From: Pseudomonas ekonensis | GTDB lineage: Bacteria > Pseudomonadota > Gammaproteobacteria > Pseudomonadales > Pseudomonadaceae | Direction: 5' to 3' | DNA length: 64,000 nt | NCBI RefSeq assembly: GCF_019145435.1 | Contig: NZ_JAHSTS010000002.1 | Location: forward strand, 930,001-994,000 | Shown here: one piece after another, positions 8,339 through 16,290 of the stretch | How positions within the stretch are numbered: position 1 is the first letter of the stretch | How the letters are laid out: each line of letters opens with the position of its first letter | Translations under genes and position numbers: made by a program | The notes under the pieces: generated by a model | What the model was told of the DNA's origin: nothing | Database searches by the model: none | Seen by the model: only the letters and a program-made list of their open reading frames with translations

Positions 8339-9356
8339 CCGCGTTCGGCGCGTCCAGCAGGCGGGCGCGGTAGTCGCCGGGGGTGGTGTCGAACCAGCGG
8401 CGGAAGGCGCGGAAGAAATTGCTCGGGTCGGCGAACCCCAGCAGGTAGGCGATCTCCAGCAAGGTCATGTTCGGCTGCGCCAGGTACTGCTCGGCCAGTT
8501 CGCGGCGGGTATCGTCGAGCAACTGCTGGAAGCTGGTGCCCTCTTCCTGCAGGCGGCGCTGCAAGGTGCGCTGCGACAGGTGCAGGGTCTGCGCCACCGC
8601 ATCGCGCTTGGGCTCGCCCTGGGGCAGCAGGCGGCACAGCACCTGACGCGCCTTGTGGGTCACGCGGCTTTCGGAGAACCGCGCCAGGTACTCCCCGGCG
8701 AACCGGTCGTGCAGCAGCGCCATCGCTTCGTTGGCGGTGGGCAGCGGCGCTTCCATGTCGGCACGCTCGAAGATCAGCGCATCGTACGGCGCGTTGAACA
8801 CCAGCGGCGCGTGGAAGGCCTGCCGATAGGGCTCCAGGTCGTCCGGCTCGTCGCCCTGCACCAGCACCTTGCGCGGGTGCAGGGTGCGCCCGGTCAGCCA
8901 GCCACACAGGCTCAAAGCGCAGGCCAGCGAGGCCTCGGCGCTCTGGCGGGTCGGCGGCAGGTGGTCGCCGTGCACCGTCAGGATCAGCGCATAGCCTTCG
9001 TCGAGCAGACGGAAACTCAGGTCGGCGCTTTCGGCGATGATCCGCTGATAACGCACCAGCCGCTGAAAGCCTTCGGCCAGGGTGTTGCTGGACATCAGCG
9101 CATAGCCGGCGACATGGAAGGAGGCCGGGCGCACCACCTTGCCCATGTTCAGGCCGATCGCCGGATTGCCCGACAGCTCGACCGCCCGCTGCCACAGACG
9201 GGTCATGGAATCCTGCGGGAAGCGTGCGTCCGGATCGTCCAGCGCCGCGTAGTCGAGCCCCAGTTGCCTGAACAGAACCCGGCAATCCAGGCCGTCCATT
9301 TCCAGTGCCTTGACAATCCCCATCGCCCAGCTTGATGAAGTCGTTCGTTCGCTCAT
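8295..9356 (-). CDS. AraC-family regulator with arabinose-binding-like N-terminal domain
   Basis: A 353-aa transcription regulator. Residues about 25-210 match the Arabinose_bd-type sensor domain found in OruR/ArgR-like pseudomonad regulators (WQRAVELSGNPAIGLNMGK). Residues about 240-335 form the double helix-turn-helix (LHLSQRTLQRRLQEEGTSFQ, then IAYLLGFADPSNFFRAFRRW). The ATG at 9356 fits the family; upstream in-frame codons look non-coding. The effector is unknown and no target gene is adjacent in operon-like orientation. Tail-to-tail overlap with trkH is 44 bp. Confidence 0.9.
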   Translation of the reverse strand: MSERTTSSSWAMGIVKALEMDGLDCRVLFRQLGLDYAALDDPDARFPQDSMTRLWQRAVELSGNPAIGLNMGKVVRPASFHVAGYALMSSNTLAEGFQRLVRYQRIIAESADLSFRLLDEGYALILTVHGDHLPPTRQSAEASLACALSLCGWLTGRTLHPRKVLVQGDEPDDLEPYRQAFHAPLVFNAPYDALIFERADMEAPLPTANEAMALLHDRFAGEYLARFSESRVTHKARQVLCRLLPQGEPKRDAVAQTLHLSQRTLQRRLQEEGTSFQQLLDDTRRELAEQYLAQPNMTLLEIAYLLGFADPSNFFRAFRRWFDTTPGDYRARLLDAPNAVSDARTPECTAQTP

Positions 9357-9523
9357 GGCGTTTATTCTTAAATGACATGACGGGCCGCATACTACGGCGG
9401 ATTTTCCAAGGATAGTAAAGTGGCGCCGATTGTCACTGGCCAGCACCGACGATCACTCTAGACTCAAATAAGCTACCCGCCGAACAACTCGCCATCAGAA
9501 CAATAACCACAGAGATCGCAGTC

Positions 9524-9835
9524 GTGGACACCCTCAAGCCTTTCAGCAGCTTCGCCGAGTTCTATCCGTATTACCTCAGCGAGCACAGCAACAGCGCCTG
9601 CCGGCGCCTGCATTTCGCCGGCACCACACTGGTGCTGTTGATTCTGGCGCTGGCCATCGCCCAGGGCGCGTGGCTGCTGTTGCTGGCGCTGCCGCTGGCC
9701 GGCTACGGCTTCGCCTGGGTCGGGCATTTCTTTTTCGAGAAGAACCGCCCCGCCACCTTCCAGCATCCGTTCTACAGCCTGCTCGGCGACTTCGTCATGT
9801 ACCGCGACATGCTCCTGGGCCGCGTGCCGTTCTAG
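9524..9835 (+). CDS. Mpo1-like (DUF962) membrane protein
   Basis: A 103-aa protein with two central hydrophobic segments (LVLLILALAIAQGAWLLLL, then LAGYGFAWVGHFFF) and the family signature RLHFAGT, GHFFFEKNRPATF and LGDFVMYRDM. The yeast relative Mpo1 is an Fe(II) dioxygenase of the fatty-acid alpha-oxidation pathway; the His and Glu residues it uses appear conserved here (HFAGT, GHFFFEKN). The bacterial function is unproven. The start is GTG 9524 with a weak AGAGAT upstream. It lies 24 bp before the HD-domain gene, probably co-transcribed. Confidence 0.88.
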   Translation: MDTLKPFSSFAEFYPYYLSEHSNSACRRLHFAGTTLVLLILALAIAQGAWLLLLALPLAGYGFAWVGHFFFEKNRPATFQHPFYSLLGDFVMYRDMLLGRVPF

Positions 9836-9859
9836 AACCCCAGCAAACGAGGACGGCCG

Positions 9860-10450
9860 ATGAACGCCAACGCCCGCTTCACCCACATGAAGGACGGCAC
9901 CCGGGAAGACTGGGCGATCATCGCCGCCGATTTCAGCGCCTACGCCCGCCAGTTGCCCGGCCGGATCCTGGCGCACCTCAAGTTGCTGGAAGGGGATTTC
10001 GGCGGGTTTGCGGTGGATCGCCTCACCCACTCCCTGCAGACCGCGACCCGCGCCTGGCGCGACGGCCGCGACGAGGAGTACGTGGTCTGCGCCCTGCTCC
10101 ACGACATCGGCGACACCCTCGGCTCCTACAACCACCCGGACATCGCCGCGGCGATCCTCAAGCCGTTCGTCAGCGCCGAGAACCTGTGGATGGTGGAAAA
10201 GCACGGCATCTTCCAGGGCTATTACTTCTTCCATCACCTGGGCATGGACCGGCACCTGCGCGAGCAGTTCAAGGGGCATGCCCAGTATCAGGCGACGGTG
10301 GAATTCTGCGCCCGCTATGACGCCGCCGCGTTCGACCCGGCCTATGACACGCTGCCGCTGAGCTTCTTCGAACCGATGCTGGAGCGGGTGTTCGCTGCGC
10401 CGAAGAATTCGATCTACAAGGCGGCGATGCAGGAACACACACCGGCCTGA
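9860..10450 (+). CDS. HD-domain phosphohydrolase, substrate unknown
   Basis: A 196-aa HD-superfamily protein. The metal-binding signature is visible as the first His in DRLTHSLQTATRA and the HD pair in VVCALLHDIGDTLGSYNHPD (near residue 90); a later His-rich region (YYFFHHLGMDRH) may complete the site. HD proteins of this size hydrolyse phosphoesters, often of nucleotides, but nothing points to a specific substrate. It probably forms a two-gene operon with the Mpo1-like gene. Confidence 0.87.
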   Translation: MNANARFTHMKDGTREDWAIIAADFSAYARQLPGRILAHLKLLEGDFGGFAVDRLTHSLQTATRAWRDGRDEEYVVCALLHDIGDTLGSYNHPDIAAAILKPFVSAENLWMVEKHGIFQGYYFFHHLGMDRHLREQFKGHAQYQATVEFCARYDAAAFDPAYDTLPLSFFEPMLERVFAAPKNSIYKAAMQEHTPA

Positions 10451-10476
10451 GTGACTTGGGAACCGCTGCGCGGTTC

Positions 10477-10567
10477 ATCGCCAGCAGGCTGGCTCCCACT
10501 TCGATTGGCGGCGACCACAGATTCTGCCTTCACCTCTGATCCCTGTGGGAGCCAGCCTGCTGGCGAT
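10477..10567. repeat. REP pair in inverted orientation
   Basis: ATCGCCAGCAGGCTGGCTCC (from 10477) and its reverse complement GTGGGAGCCAGCCTGCTGGC (from 10545) form 23-bp perfect arms around a 45-bp spacer in the gap between convergent genes. Confidence 0.85.
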
Positions 10568-10638
10568 GGCGTCAGCAAGGACGCCGCATGACCGAAGAGA
10601 CTGTCGCTCCGATCGGCGATCCGACAAACGCATACAAC

Positions 10639-11454
10639 CTAAGCCAGCTCAGCCACCTTGGCCGCCTTCAGTTGCGCCTCCCGCGCCTGCGCATCCGCCA
10701 GCCGGTACAGCTCGATGGTGCCGTCCCAGTGCTCGATCAGCGCCGTGCACGATTCCACCCAATCGCCGCAGTTGAGGTAGTCCACCTCGCCCACCTTGCG
10801 GATCTCGGCATGGTGGATGTGGCCGCAGACCACCCCGTGCAGCTCGCGCTTGACGCACTCGTGGGCGATGGCTTCCTCGAAGTCGCTGATGAAGTTCACC
10901 GCCGTCTTCACCTTGTGCTTGAGGTAGGCCGACAGCGACCAGTAGCCGTAGCCGTACTTCGCCCGCCAGTGGTTGAGCCAGCGGTTGAGGGTCAGGGTGA
11001 ATTCGTAGGCCGAGTCGCCGAGGAACGCCAGCCAGCGGTGATAGCGGGTGATCACGTCGAACTGGTCGCCGTGGATCACCAGCAGGTGCCGGCCGTCGGC
11101 GGTGACGTGCACCGCTTCGTCCACCAGCTGGATGTTGCCCAGGATCAGCTTCGAATAGCGGCGCAGGAATTCGTCGTGGTTGCCGGTGACGTAGATCACC
11201 TCGGTGCCGCGCTTGCTCATGGTCAGCAGGCGGCGGATCACGTTGGTGTGCGCCTGGGGCCAGTACATGCCGCCGCGCAGTTTCCAGCCGTCGATGATGT
11301 CGCCGACCAGGTAGACCTTGTCGGCATGGTAGCCCTTGAGGAACTGCGACAGGTGCTCGGCCTGGCAATCCCGCGTGCCCAGGTGCACATCGGAGATCCA
11401 CAAAGTGCGCACCCGTTGTTTACGGCTGGGTCTGGCGAGCTCGGCGCTGGTCAT
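10639..11454 (-). CDS. metallophosphoesterase, LpxH-like (UDP-2,3-diacylglucosamine diphosphatase family)
   Basis: A 271-aa calcineurin-like phosphoesterase with all five metal-site motifs: WISDVHLGTRDC (N-terminal), VGDIIDGW, VTGNHDEFLRR, LVIHGDQFD and VVCGHIHHAEI. The family includes LpxH, which cleaves UDP-2,3-diacylglucosamine to lipid X in lipid A synthesis. This longer paralogue type (about 270 aa against about 240 for classical LpxH) is common in pseudomonads and its substrate is less certain. The start at 11454 has AGAGGG 6 bp upstream; the open frame extending to 12663 is fortuitous. It is monocistronic and divergent from the AraC regulator at 11590. Confidence 0.87.
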   Translation of the reverse strand: MTSAELARPSRKQRVRTLWISDVHLGTRDCQAEHLSQFLKGYHADKVYLVGDIIDGWKLRGGMYWPQAHTNVIRRLLTMSKRGTEVIYVTGNHDEFLRRYSKLILGNIQLVDEAVHVTADGRHLLVIHGDQFDVITRYHRWLAFLGDSAYEFTLTLNRWLNHWRAKYGYGYWSLSAYLKHKVKTAVNFISDFEEAIAHECVKRELHGVVCGHIHHAEIRKVGEVDYLNCGDWVESCTALIEHWDGTIELYRLADAQAREAQLKAAKVAELA

Positions 11455-11589
11455 GGACAACCCTCTGCAATGTTTTGCAAAGCTTGCGCCTGCGCGGTGA
11501 CCCGACCATGACAACCGTGCGTCAGTCCCGTGACAGCGCACAAGCGCCCGGGCGGTGTAGACTGAACGCCACTTCGGAGACCTGCGGCC

Positions 11590-12354
11590 ATGCGACCGAT
11601 CCTGACCCTGCGCCACTACACACACGACCTGATCGTCCACAGCCACGACCACGCGCAACTGGTGTTCGGCCTGTCCGGCGCGCTGGACTTCGAGGTCGAA
11701 GGCTGCGGCAGCCAGGTGCGCCAGCAGAGTTTCGTGGTGGTTCCCGGCGGTGCCCGCCACGCCTGCGGCAGCCCCGACGGCAGCCGCTGCCTGGTGCTGG
11801 ACGTGCCCGAGGGGCCGTGGGTCGCCGACTCGCTGGGCGACCACGCCGACGCCAGCCGCCGCCTGCTTGAGCGCCCCGGGCGCCTGACGCTGGACAGCGG
11901 CCAGAGCCAGTTGGTCAGTTGGCTGGCCAACAGCCCGATCGGCGATCCCTTGATCGCCCGCCAGGGCGCGGTCCTGCTGCTGGCCAGCCTGAACAGCGCC
12001 CGCCCCGCCGAACTCGCCGCCCGGCGCCTGCCCTACGCGGCGCTGGATGCGCACATCGAGCAGTACGCCGCCTACCCGTTGCAGGTGGCCGACCTGGCGC
12101 GGGTCGCCGGCCTGTCCAGCGCCCGCCTGCATGCGCGCTTCGTCGCCGAATGCGGGCAGACGCCGATGGACTACATCCGCAGCCGTCGCCTGCACAAGGC
12201 CGCCGGCCTGTTGCGCGACACCGCCCTGCCCATCGGCGAAATCGCCAGCCGGGTCGGCTACAGCTCCCAGAGCGCCTTCGCCGCCGCCATGCTGCGCGAG
12301 TTCGGCGCCTCGCCCGGCAACCTGCGCCGCGAGGCCGGCGACAAAGGACGATAG
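11590..12354 (+). CDS. AraC-family regulator with cupin sensor domain
   Basis: A 254-aa regulator. Residues 1-95 are a cupin-type AraC_binding domain (HSHDHAQLVFGLSGALDF, VVVPGGARHACGS) and residues about 155-250 the two helix-turn-helix units (LQVADLARVAGLSSARLHAR; IGEIASRVGYSSQSAFAAAM). It sits 72 bp upstream of a DMT exporter on the same strand, a common regulator-exporter pairing, so it probably controls that transporter and possibly itself. The inducer is unknown. Confidence 0.9.
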   Translation: MRPILTLRHYTHDLIVHSHDHAQLVFGLSGALDFEVEGCGSQVRQQSFVVVPGGARHACGSPDGSRCLVLDVPEGPWVADSLGDHADASRRLLERPGRLTLDSGQSQLVSWLANSPIGDPLIARQGAVLLLASLNSARPAELAARRLPYAALDAHIEQYAAYPLQVADLARVAGLSSARLHARFVAECGQTPMDYIRSRRLHKAAGLLRDTALPIGEIASRVGYSSQSAFAAAMLREFGASPGNLRREAGDKGR

Positions 12355-12426
12355 TCTGCCGACAGACATCCCCGACGCGGCGTCCCTAAACTGTCGCTGT
12401 GTTGAACCGGATTCCCAAGGACCGCA

Positions 12427-13320
12427 ATGACTCCCCGCACAGCCCTCGGCGCCCTGCACATCGGCGCACTGATGTTCGGCCTGACCGGCGTGTTCGGCAA
12501 ACTCGCCGCCGCCACGCCTGCGGTCATCGTGTTCGGACGCGCCGCCTTCGCCGTCGTCGCCCTGGCGTTCTTCGCCCGGATCGCCAGCCAGAACGCCTGG
12601 CAACGGCTCCAGGCGGCGGACTGGCGCCGCCTCGCCCTCGGCGGCGTGCTGCTGGCCGGGCACTGGGTGAGTTTCTTCCTGGCGGTGAAGGTCGCCGGGG
12701 TGGCGATCGCGACCCTGGGCTTCGCCAGTTTCCCGGCGTTCACTGTGATCCTCGAAGGGCTGGTCTTCCGCGAGCGGATCCGCACCAACGAAATCGTGCT
12801 GGTGGCGCTGGTGAGCGTCGGCCTGGTGCTGGTGACGCCGGCGTTCGACCTGGCCAGCGGAGCCACCGCCGGCCTGCTCTGGGCGGTCCTGTCGGGCCTG
12901 CTGTTTTCCCTGCTGTCGCTGACCAACCGCGCCGGTTCCGGACGCATCCCCGCAGTGCAGGCGGCGCTGTGCCAGAACGTGGTGGTGGCGCTGTGTCTAT
13001 TGCCGGTGGCGGCGCCGCAGCTGGGCGGCGTGCGGGCCATGGACTGGCTGTGGATCGCCCTGCTCGGGGTGTTCTGCACCGGCGTCGCCCACAGCCTGTT
13101 CGTCGCCAGCCTGGCGGTGATCAAGGCCCGCACTGCCGCCGTGGTGTTCGCCCTGGAGCCGGTGTACGGCATCACCGTCGCCTGGCTGCTGTTCGATGAG
13201 GACCCGACCTTGCGCATGCTGGCCGGCGGCGCGTTGATCATCGTCGCCATCGTGGTGTCGAGCCGGCTGTCAGGCGGCTCGGGCAAGAACGCCGTCGGGG
13301 CCCAGGCGCCGTCTCACTGA
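12427..13320 (+). CDS. DMT/EamA-family transporter
   Basis: A 297-aa inner-membrane protein with ten predicted hydrophobic helices in two EamA repeats (about residues 8-135 and 150-285). RhaT/YdcZ-type DMT proteins usually export metabolites or amino acids. The start has AAGGA 6 bp upstream. The last 7 bp overlap the convergent SelW-like gene. The upstream AraC regulator is the likely controller. The substrate cannot be inferred. Confidence 0.9.
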   Translation: MTPRTALGALHIGALMFGLTGVFGKLAAATPAVIVFGRAAFAVVALAFFARIASQNAWQRLQAADWRRLALGGVLLAGHWVSFFLAVKVAGVAIATLGFASFPAFTVILEGLVFRERIRTNEIVLVALVSVGLVLVTPAFDLASGATAGLLWAVLSGLLFSLLSLTNRAGSGRIPAVQAALCQNVVVALCLLPVAAPQLGGVRAMDWLWIALLGVFCTGVAHSLFVASLAVIKARTAAVVFALEPVYGITVAWLLFDEDPTLRMLAGGALIIVAIVVSSRLSGGSGKNAVGAQAPSH

Positions 13321-13601
13321 GTGCGGTCGTTGTGGCCGAGGTCGCGGTCGGGGTCGATCCGGTCGCGCACCCGCTGCTTGAGCACCTTGGCCTCGGGGAA
13401 GCCGCCGTCGGCCTTGCGCTCCCAGATCTGCACGCCGTCGCAGGCGATGTGGAACACCCCGCCGGTGCCCGGCACCAGCGACACCTTGCCCAAATCGTCG
13501 GCAAACGTGCTGAGCAGCTCCTGCGCCAGCCAGGCGGCGCGCAGCAGCCACTGGCATTGGGTGCAATAGGTGATGACGATTTCCGGTCTTGGGGCGGACA
13601 T
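13314..13601 (-). CDS. SelT/SelW/SelH (Rdx) family protein
   Basis: A 95-aa thioredoxin-like protein. The redox motif CTQC (residues 13-16) occupies the CxxU/CxxC position of eukaryotic selenoprotein W; here both are cysteine, so no selenocysteine is needed. The conserved end of the fold is seen as GTGGVFHIACDGVQIWERK and GFPEAKVLKQRVRD. The partner is unknown. An AGGAG lies 11 bp upstream of the ATG. It overlaps the DMT gene tail by 7 bp and diverges from the patatin gene. Confidence 0.9.
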   Translation of the reverse strand: MSAPRPEIVITYCTQCQWLLRAAWLAQELLSTFADDLGKVSLVPGTGGVFHIACDGVQIWERKADGGFPEAKVLKQRVRDRIDPDRDLGHNDRTQ

Positions 13602-13672
13602 GTTCGCTGAAACTCCTGAGGCAGAGGGCGCCGCTATAATAGCCGGCTTTACCGCTCGCCCCGAGACTCACC

Positions 13673-15862
13673 ATGCGTCGCCTTCTGATCTGCCTGCTGC
13701 TTGGTTTCCTTCCGCTGCTTGCCCATGCCGATGAAACGGCGCGGCCCAAGGTCGGCCTGGTGCTGTCCGGCGGCGCGGCCCGGGGGCTGGCGCACATCGG
13801 CGTGCTCAAGGCCCTGGAGGAGCAAGGCATCAAGATCGACGCGATCGCCGGCACCAGCATGGGGGCGGTGGTCGGCGGCCTCTACGCCTCGGGCTACAAG
13901 ATCGACGAACTGGAGAAGCTCGCCCTGTCCATCGACTGGCAGCAGGCGCTGTCCGACGCGCCGCCCCGGGAGGACGTGCCGTTCCGGCGCAAGCAGGACG
14001 ACCGCGACTTCCTGGTGAAACAGAAGCTCAGCTTCCGCGACGACGGCAGCCTCGGTCTGCCGCTGGGGGTGATCCAGGGCCAGAACCTGGCGCTGATGCT
14101 CGAAAGCCTGCTGGCCCACACCAGCGACACCCGAGACTTCGACAAACTGCCGATCCCGTTCCGCGCCGTGGCCACCGACATCGCCGACGGCGAGAAGGTG
14201 GTGTTCCGCAAGGGCCACCTGCCCCAGGTGATCCGCGCCAGCATGTCGATCCCGGCGGTGTTCGCCCCGGTCGAACTGGACGGCCGCCTGCTGGTGGACG
14301 GCGGCATGACCGACAACATTCCCCTCGACGTGGCCCGGGAAATGGGGGTCGATGTCGCCATCGTCGTCGACATCGGCACCCCGCTGCGCAACCGCAAGCA
14401 ACTGGCCACGGTGGTCGATGTGCTGAACCAGTCCATCACGCTGATGACCCGGCGCAACTCCGAAGAGCAACTGGCGGCGTTGCACCCCGGCGACGTGCTG
14501 ATCCAGCCGCCGCTGGCGAGCTTCGGCGTCACCGATTTCGGCCGCGCCCAAGAGATGATCGACGCCGGCTACCGCGCCACCCGGATCCTCGACGCCCGCC
14601 TGGCCCGCCTCAAGCCCTCCCAACCCCAGGACACCGAACTGGCCGCCGCCCGTTCACCGGGCCAGCGCACGCCGGTGATCACGGCGATCCGGGTCGAGAA
14701 CGACTCGAAGGTCGGCGACGACGTGATCCGCTACTACATCCGCCAGCGCATCGGCGAACCGCTGGACCTGGGCCGCCTGCAGACCGACATGGGCACGCTG
14801 TACGGCCTGGACTACTTCGAGCAGGTGCAGTACCGCGTGGTGCACAAGGGGCCGGACCACACGCTGGTGATCAGCGCCCGCGGCAAGCGCAGCGGCACCG
14901 ACTACCTGCGCATCGGCCTCAACCTGTCCGACGACATGCGCGGCGACAGCGCCTTCAACCTCGGCGCCAGCTATCGGGTCAACGGCATCAACCGCCTCGG
15001 CGCCGAATGGCTGACCCGCGCGCAGATCGGCGACAAGCAGGAGCTGTACACCGAGTTCTATCAGCCGCTGGACGTCGGCTCGCGCTACTTCCTCGCGCCC
15101 TACGCGGCGTTCGCGGCGCAGAACGTCGACTCGGTGCTCGACAACGACCCGATCGCCCAATACCGCGTCGAGCGCTATGGCTTCGGCCTCAATGTCGGCC
15201 GGCAGATCGGCAACAGCGGCGAGGTGCGGCTGGGCATCGGCGAGGCCTGGGGCAAGGCCGACGTGCGCATCGGCGACCAGAACCAGCCCGGCGAACACTT
15301 CAACGAAGGTTTCTATGCGCTCAAGTATTCGTTCGACTCGCTGGACAACGTGTACTTCCCCCACGAGGGCGAGGACATCGGCCTGACCCTGGCGCAGTTC
15401 GAGCCGGGCCTGGGTTCCGACACCCGTTACCGGCAATGGGAGTTCAAACTGGACAAGGCCATGAGCCACGGCCCGGACACCCTGGTGCTCGGCGGCCGCT
15501 ACGGCCGCACCCTGGACGATGCCAACGTGGTGGTCTCCAGCTTCCTGCTCGGCGGCGCACGGCAGTTGTCCGGATTCCGCGAAGATGCGGTCTCCGGCCA
15601 GAACGTCAGCCTGATGCGCGCCGTGTACTACCGTCGCCTGACCCCGCGCTCGTTCCTGCCGCTGGACTTCCCGCTGTACGCCGGCGCCTCGCTGGAGCGC
15701 GGCCGGGCCTGGAACAACGACAACGAATTCGACAGCGGCTACATCAACGCGGCCAGCGTGTTCATCGGGTTCGACACACCATTGGGGCCGCTGAACTTCA
15801 GCTATGGGTTGAACGATGCGGATGAGCAGGCGGTTTATCTGAATCTGGGGCAGACGTTCTGA
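13673..15862 (+). CDS. plpD: patatin-like phospholipase autotransporter (PlpD type, type Vd)
   Basis: A 729-aa protein: signal peptide 1-19, patatin domain about 25-215, POTRA-like linker about 330-400, and a C-terminal 16-strand beta barrel (Omp85/bacterial surface antigen type) to the terminal Phe. The catalytic dyad is visible: Ser62 in AGTSMGA and Asp209 in LLVDGGMTDN; the oxyanion glycines are in LSGGAARG. P. aeruginosa PlpD is the founding type Vd autotransporter, a lipase exported through its own barrel. Length and residue positions match closely. A TATAAT lies 38 bp upstream but without a clear -35. The gene is followed by a REP array and a convergent FimV-like gene. Confidence 0.93.
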   Translation: MRRLLICLLLGFLPLLAHADETARPKVGLVLSGGAARGLAHIGVLKALEEQGIKIDAIAGTSMGAVVGGLYASGYKIDELEKLALSIDWQQALSDAPPREDVPFRRKQDDRDFLVKQKLSFRDDGSLGLPLGVIQGQNLALMLESLLAHTSDTRDFDKLPIPFRAVATDIADGEKVVFRKGHLPQVIRASMSIPAVFAPVELDGRLLVDGGMTDNIPLDVAREMGVDVAIVVDIGTPLRNRKQLATVVDVLNQSITLMTRRNSEEQLAALHPGDVLIQPPLASFGVTDFGRAQEMIDAGYRATRILDARLARLKPSQPQDTELAAARSPGQRTPVITAIRVENDSKVGDDVIRYYIRQRIGEPLDLGRLQTDMGTLYGLDYFEQVQYRVVHKGPDHTLVISARGKRSGTDYLRIGLNLSDDMRGDSAFNLGASYRVNGINRLGAEWLTRAQIGDKQELYTEFYQPLDVGSRYFLAPYAAFAAQNVDSVLDNDPIAQYRVERYGFGLNVGRQIGNSGEVRLGIGEAWGKADVRIGDQNQPGEHFNEGFYALKYSFDSLDNVYFPHEGEDIGLTLAQFEPGLGSDTRYRQWEFKLDKAMSHGPDTLVLGGRYGRTLDDANVVVSSFLLGGARQLSGFREDAVSGQNVSLMRAVYYRRLTPRSFLPLDFPLYAGASLERGRAWNNDNEFDSGYINAASVFIGFDTPLGPLNFSYGLNDADEQAVYLNLGQTF

Positions 15863-15897
15863 GGCAGGCCTGGATTTTCTGCGGCGTCTGACGGATC

Positions 15898-16250
15898 GCT
15901 ATCGCGAGCAAGCTCGCTCCCACAGTGTCCTAGGGGTTCACAGATTCCGCATTCGCCTGCAATACCTGTGGGAGCGGGCTTGCCCGCGATGGCGGTGCAT
16001 CAGCCCCATCATTCTTGGCGGACAGACCGCTATCGCGAGCAGGCTCGCTCCCACAGTGTCCGCGGGGCTCACGGACTCCGCGTTCGCCTGCAATACCTGT
16101 GGGAGCGGGCTTGCCCGCGATGGCTGTACATCAGCCCTGTCATTCTTGGCGGACAGACCGCTATCGCGAGCAGGCTCGCTCCCACAGTGTCCGAGGTGTT
16201 CAGGGGGGGCGTTCACCCGTGATACCTGTGGGAGCCAGCCTGCTGGCGAT
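15898..16250. repeat. tandem REP array, 131-bp period (second locus)
   Basis: ATCGCGAGCA recurs at 15901, 16032 and 16163, again an exact 131-bp period, with alternating REP types facing each other. The spacer content (CACAGTGTCC, GGGGTTCACAGATTC) is closely related to that of the array at 5757. It occupies most of the 428-bp gap between convergent plpD and the fimV-like gene; nothing else is seen there. Confidence 0.88.
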
Positions 16251-16290
16251 GGCGTCAGCTCAGGCACCGCAGGGCAAAATCCAAAATGCC

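Noticed and set aside
10639..12663. A 674-codon minus-strand frame running upstream of the LpxH-like start.
   Set aside because: The part beyond 11454 is antisense to the AraC regulator and DMT gene and shows no domain; the true start has AGAGGG and the family N terminus.
13635..13640. A TATAAT box upstream of the patatin gene.
   Set aside because: No recognisable -35 hexamer lies 16-18 bp upstream, so I did not list it as a promoter.
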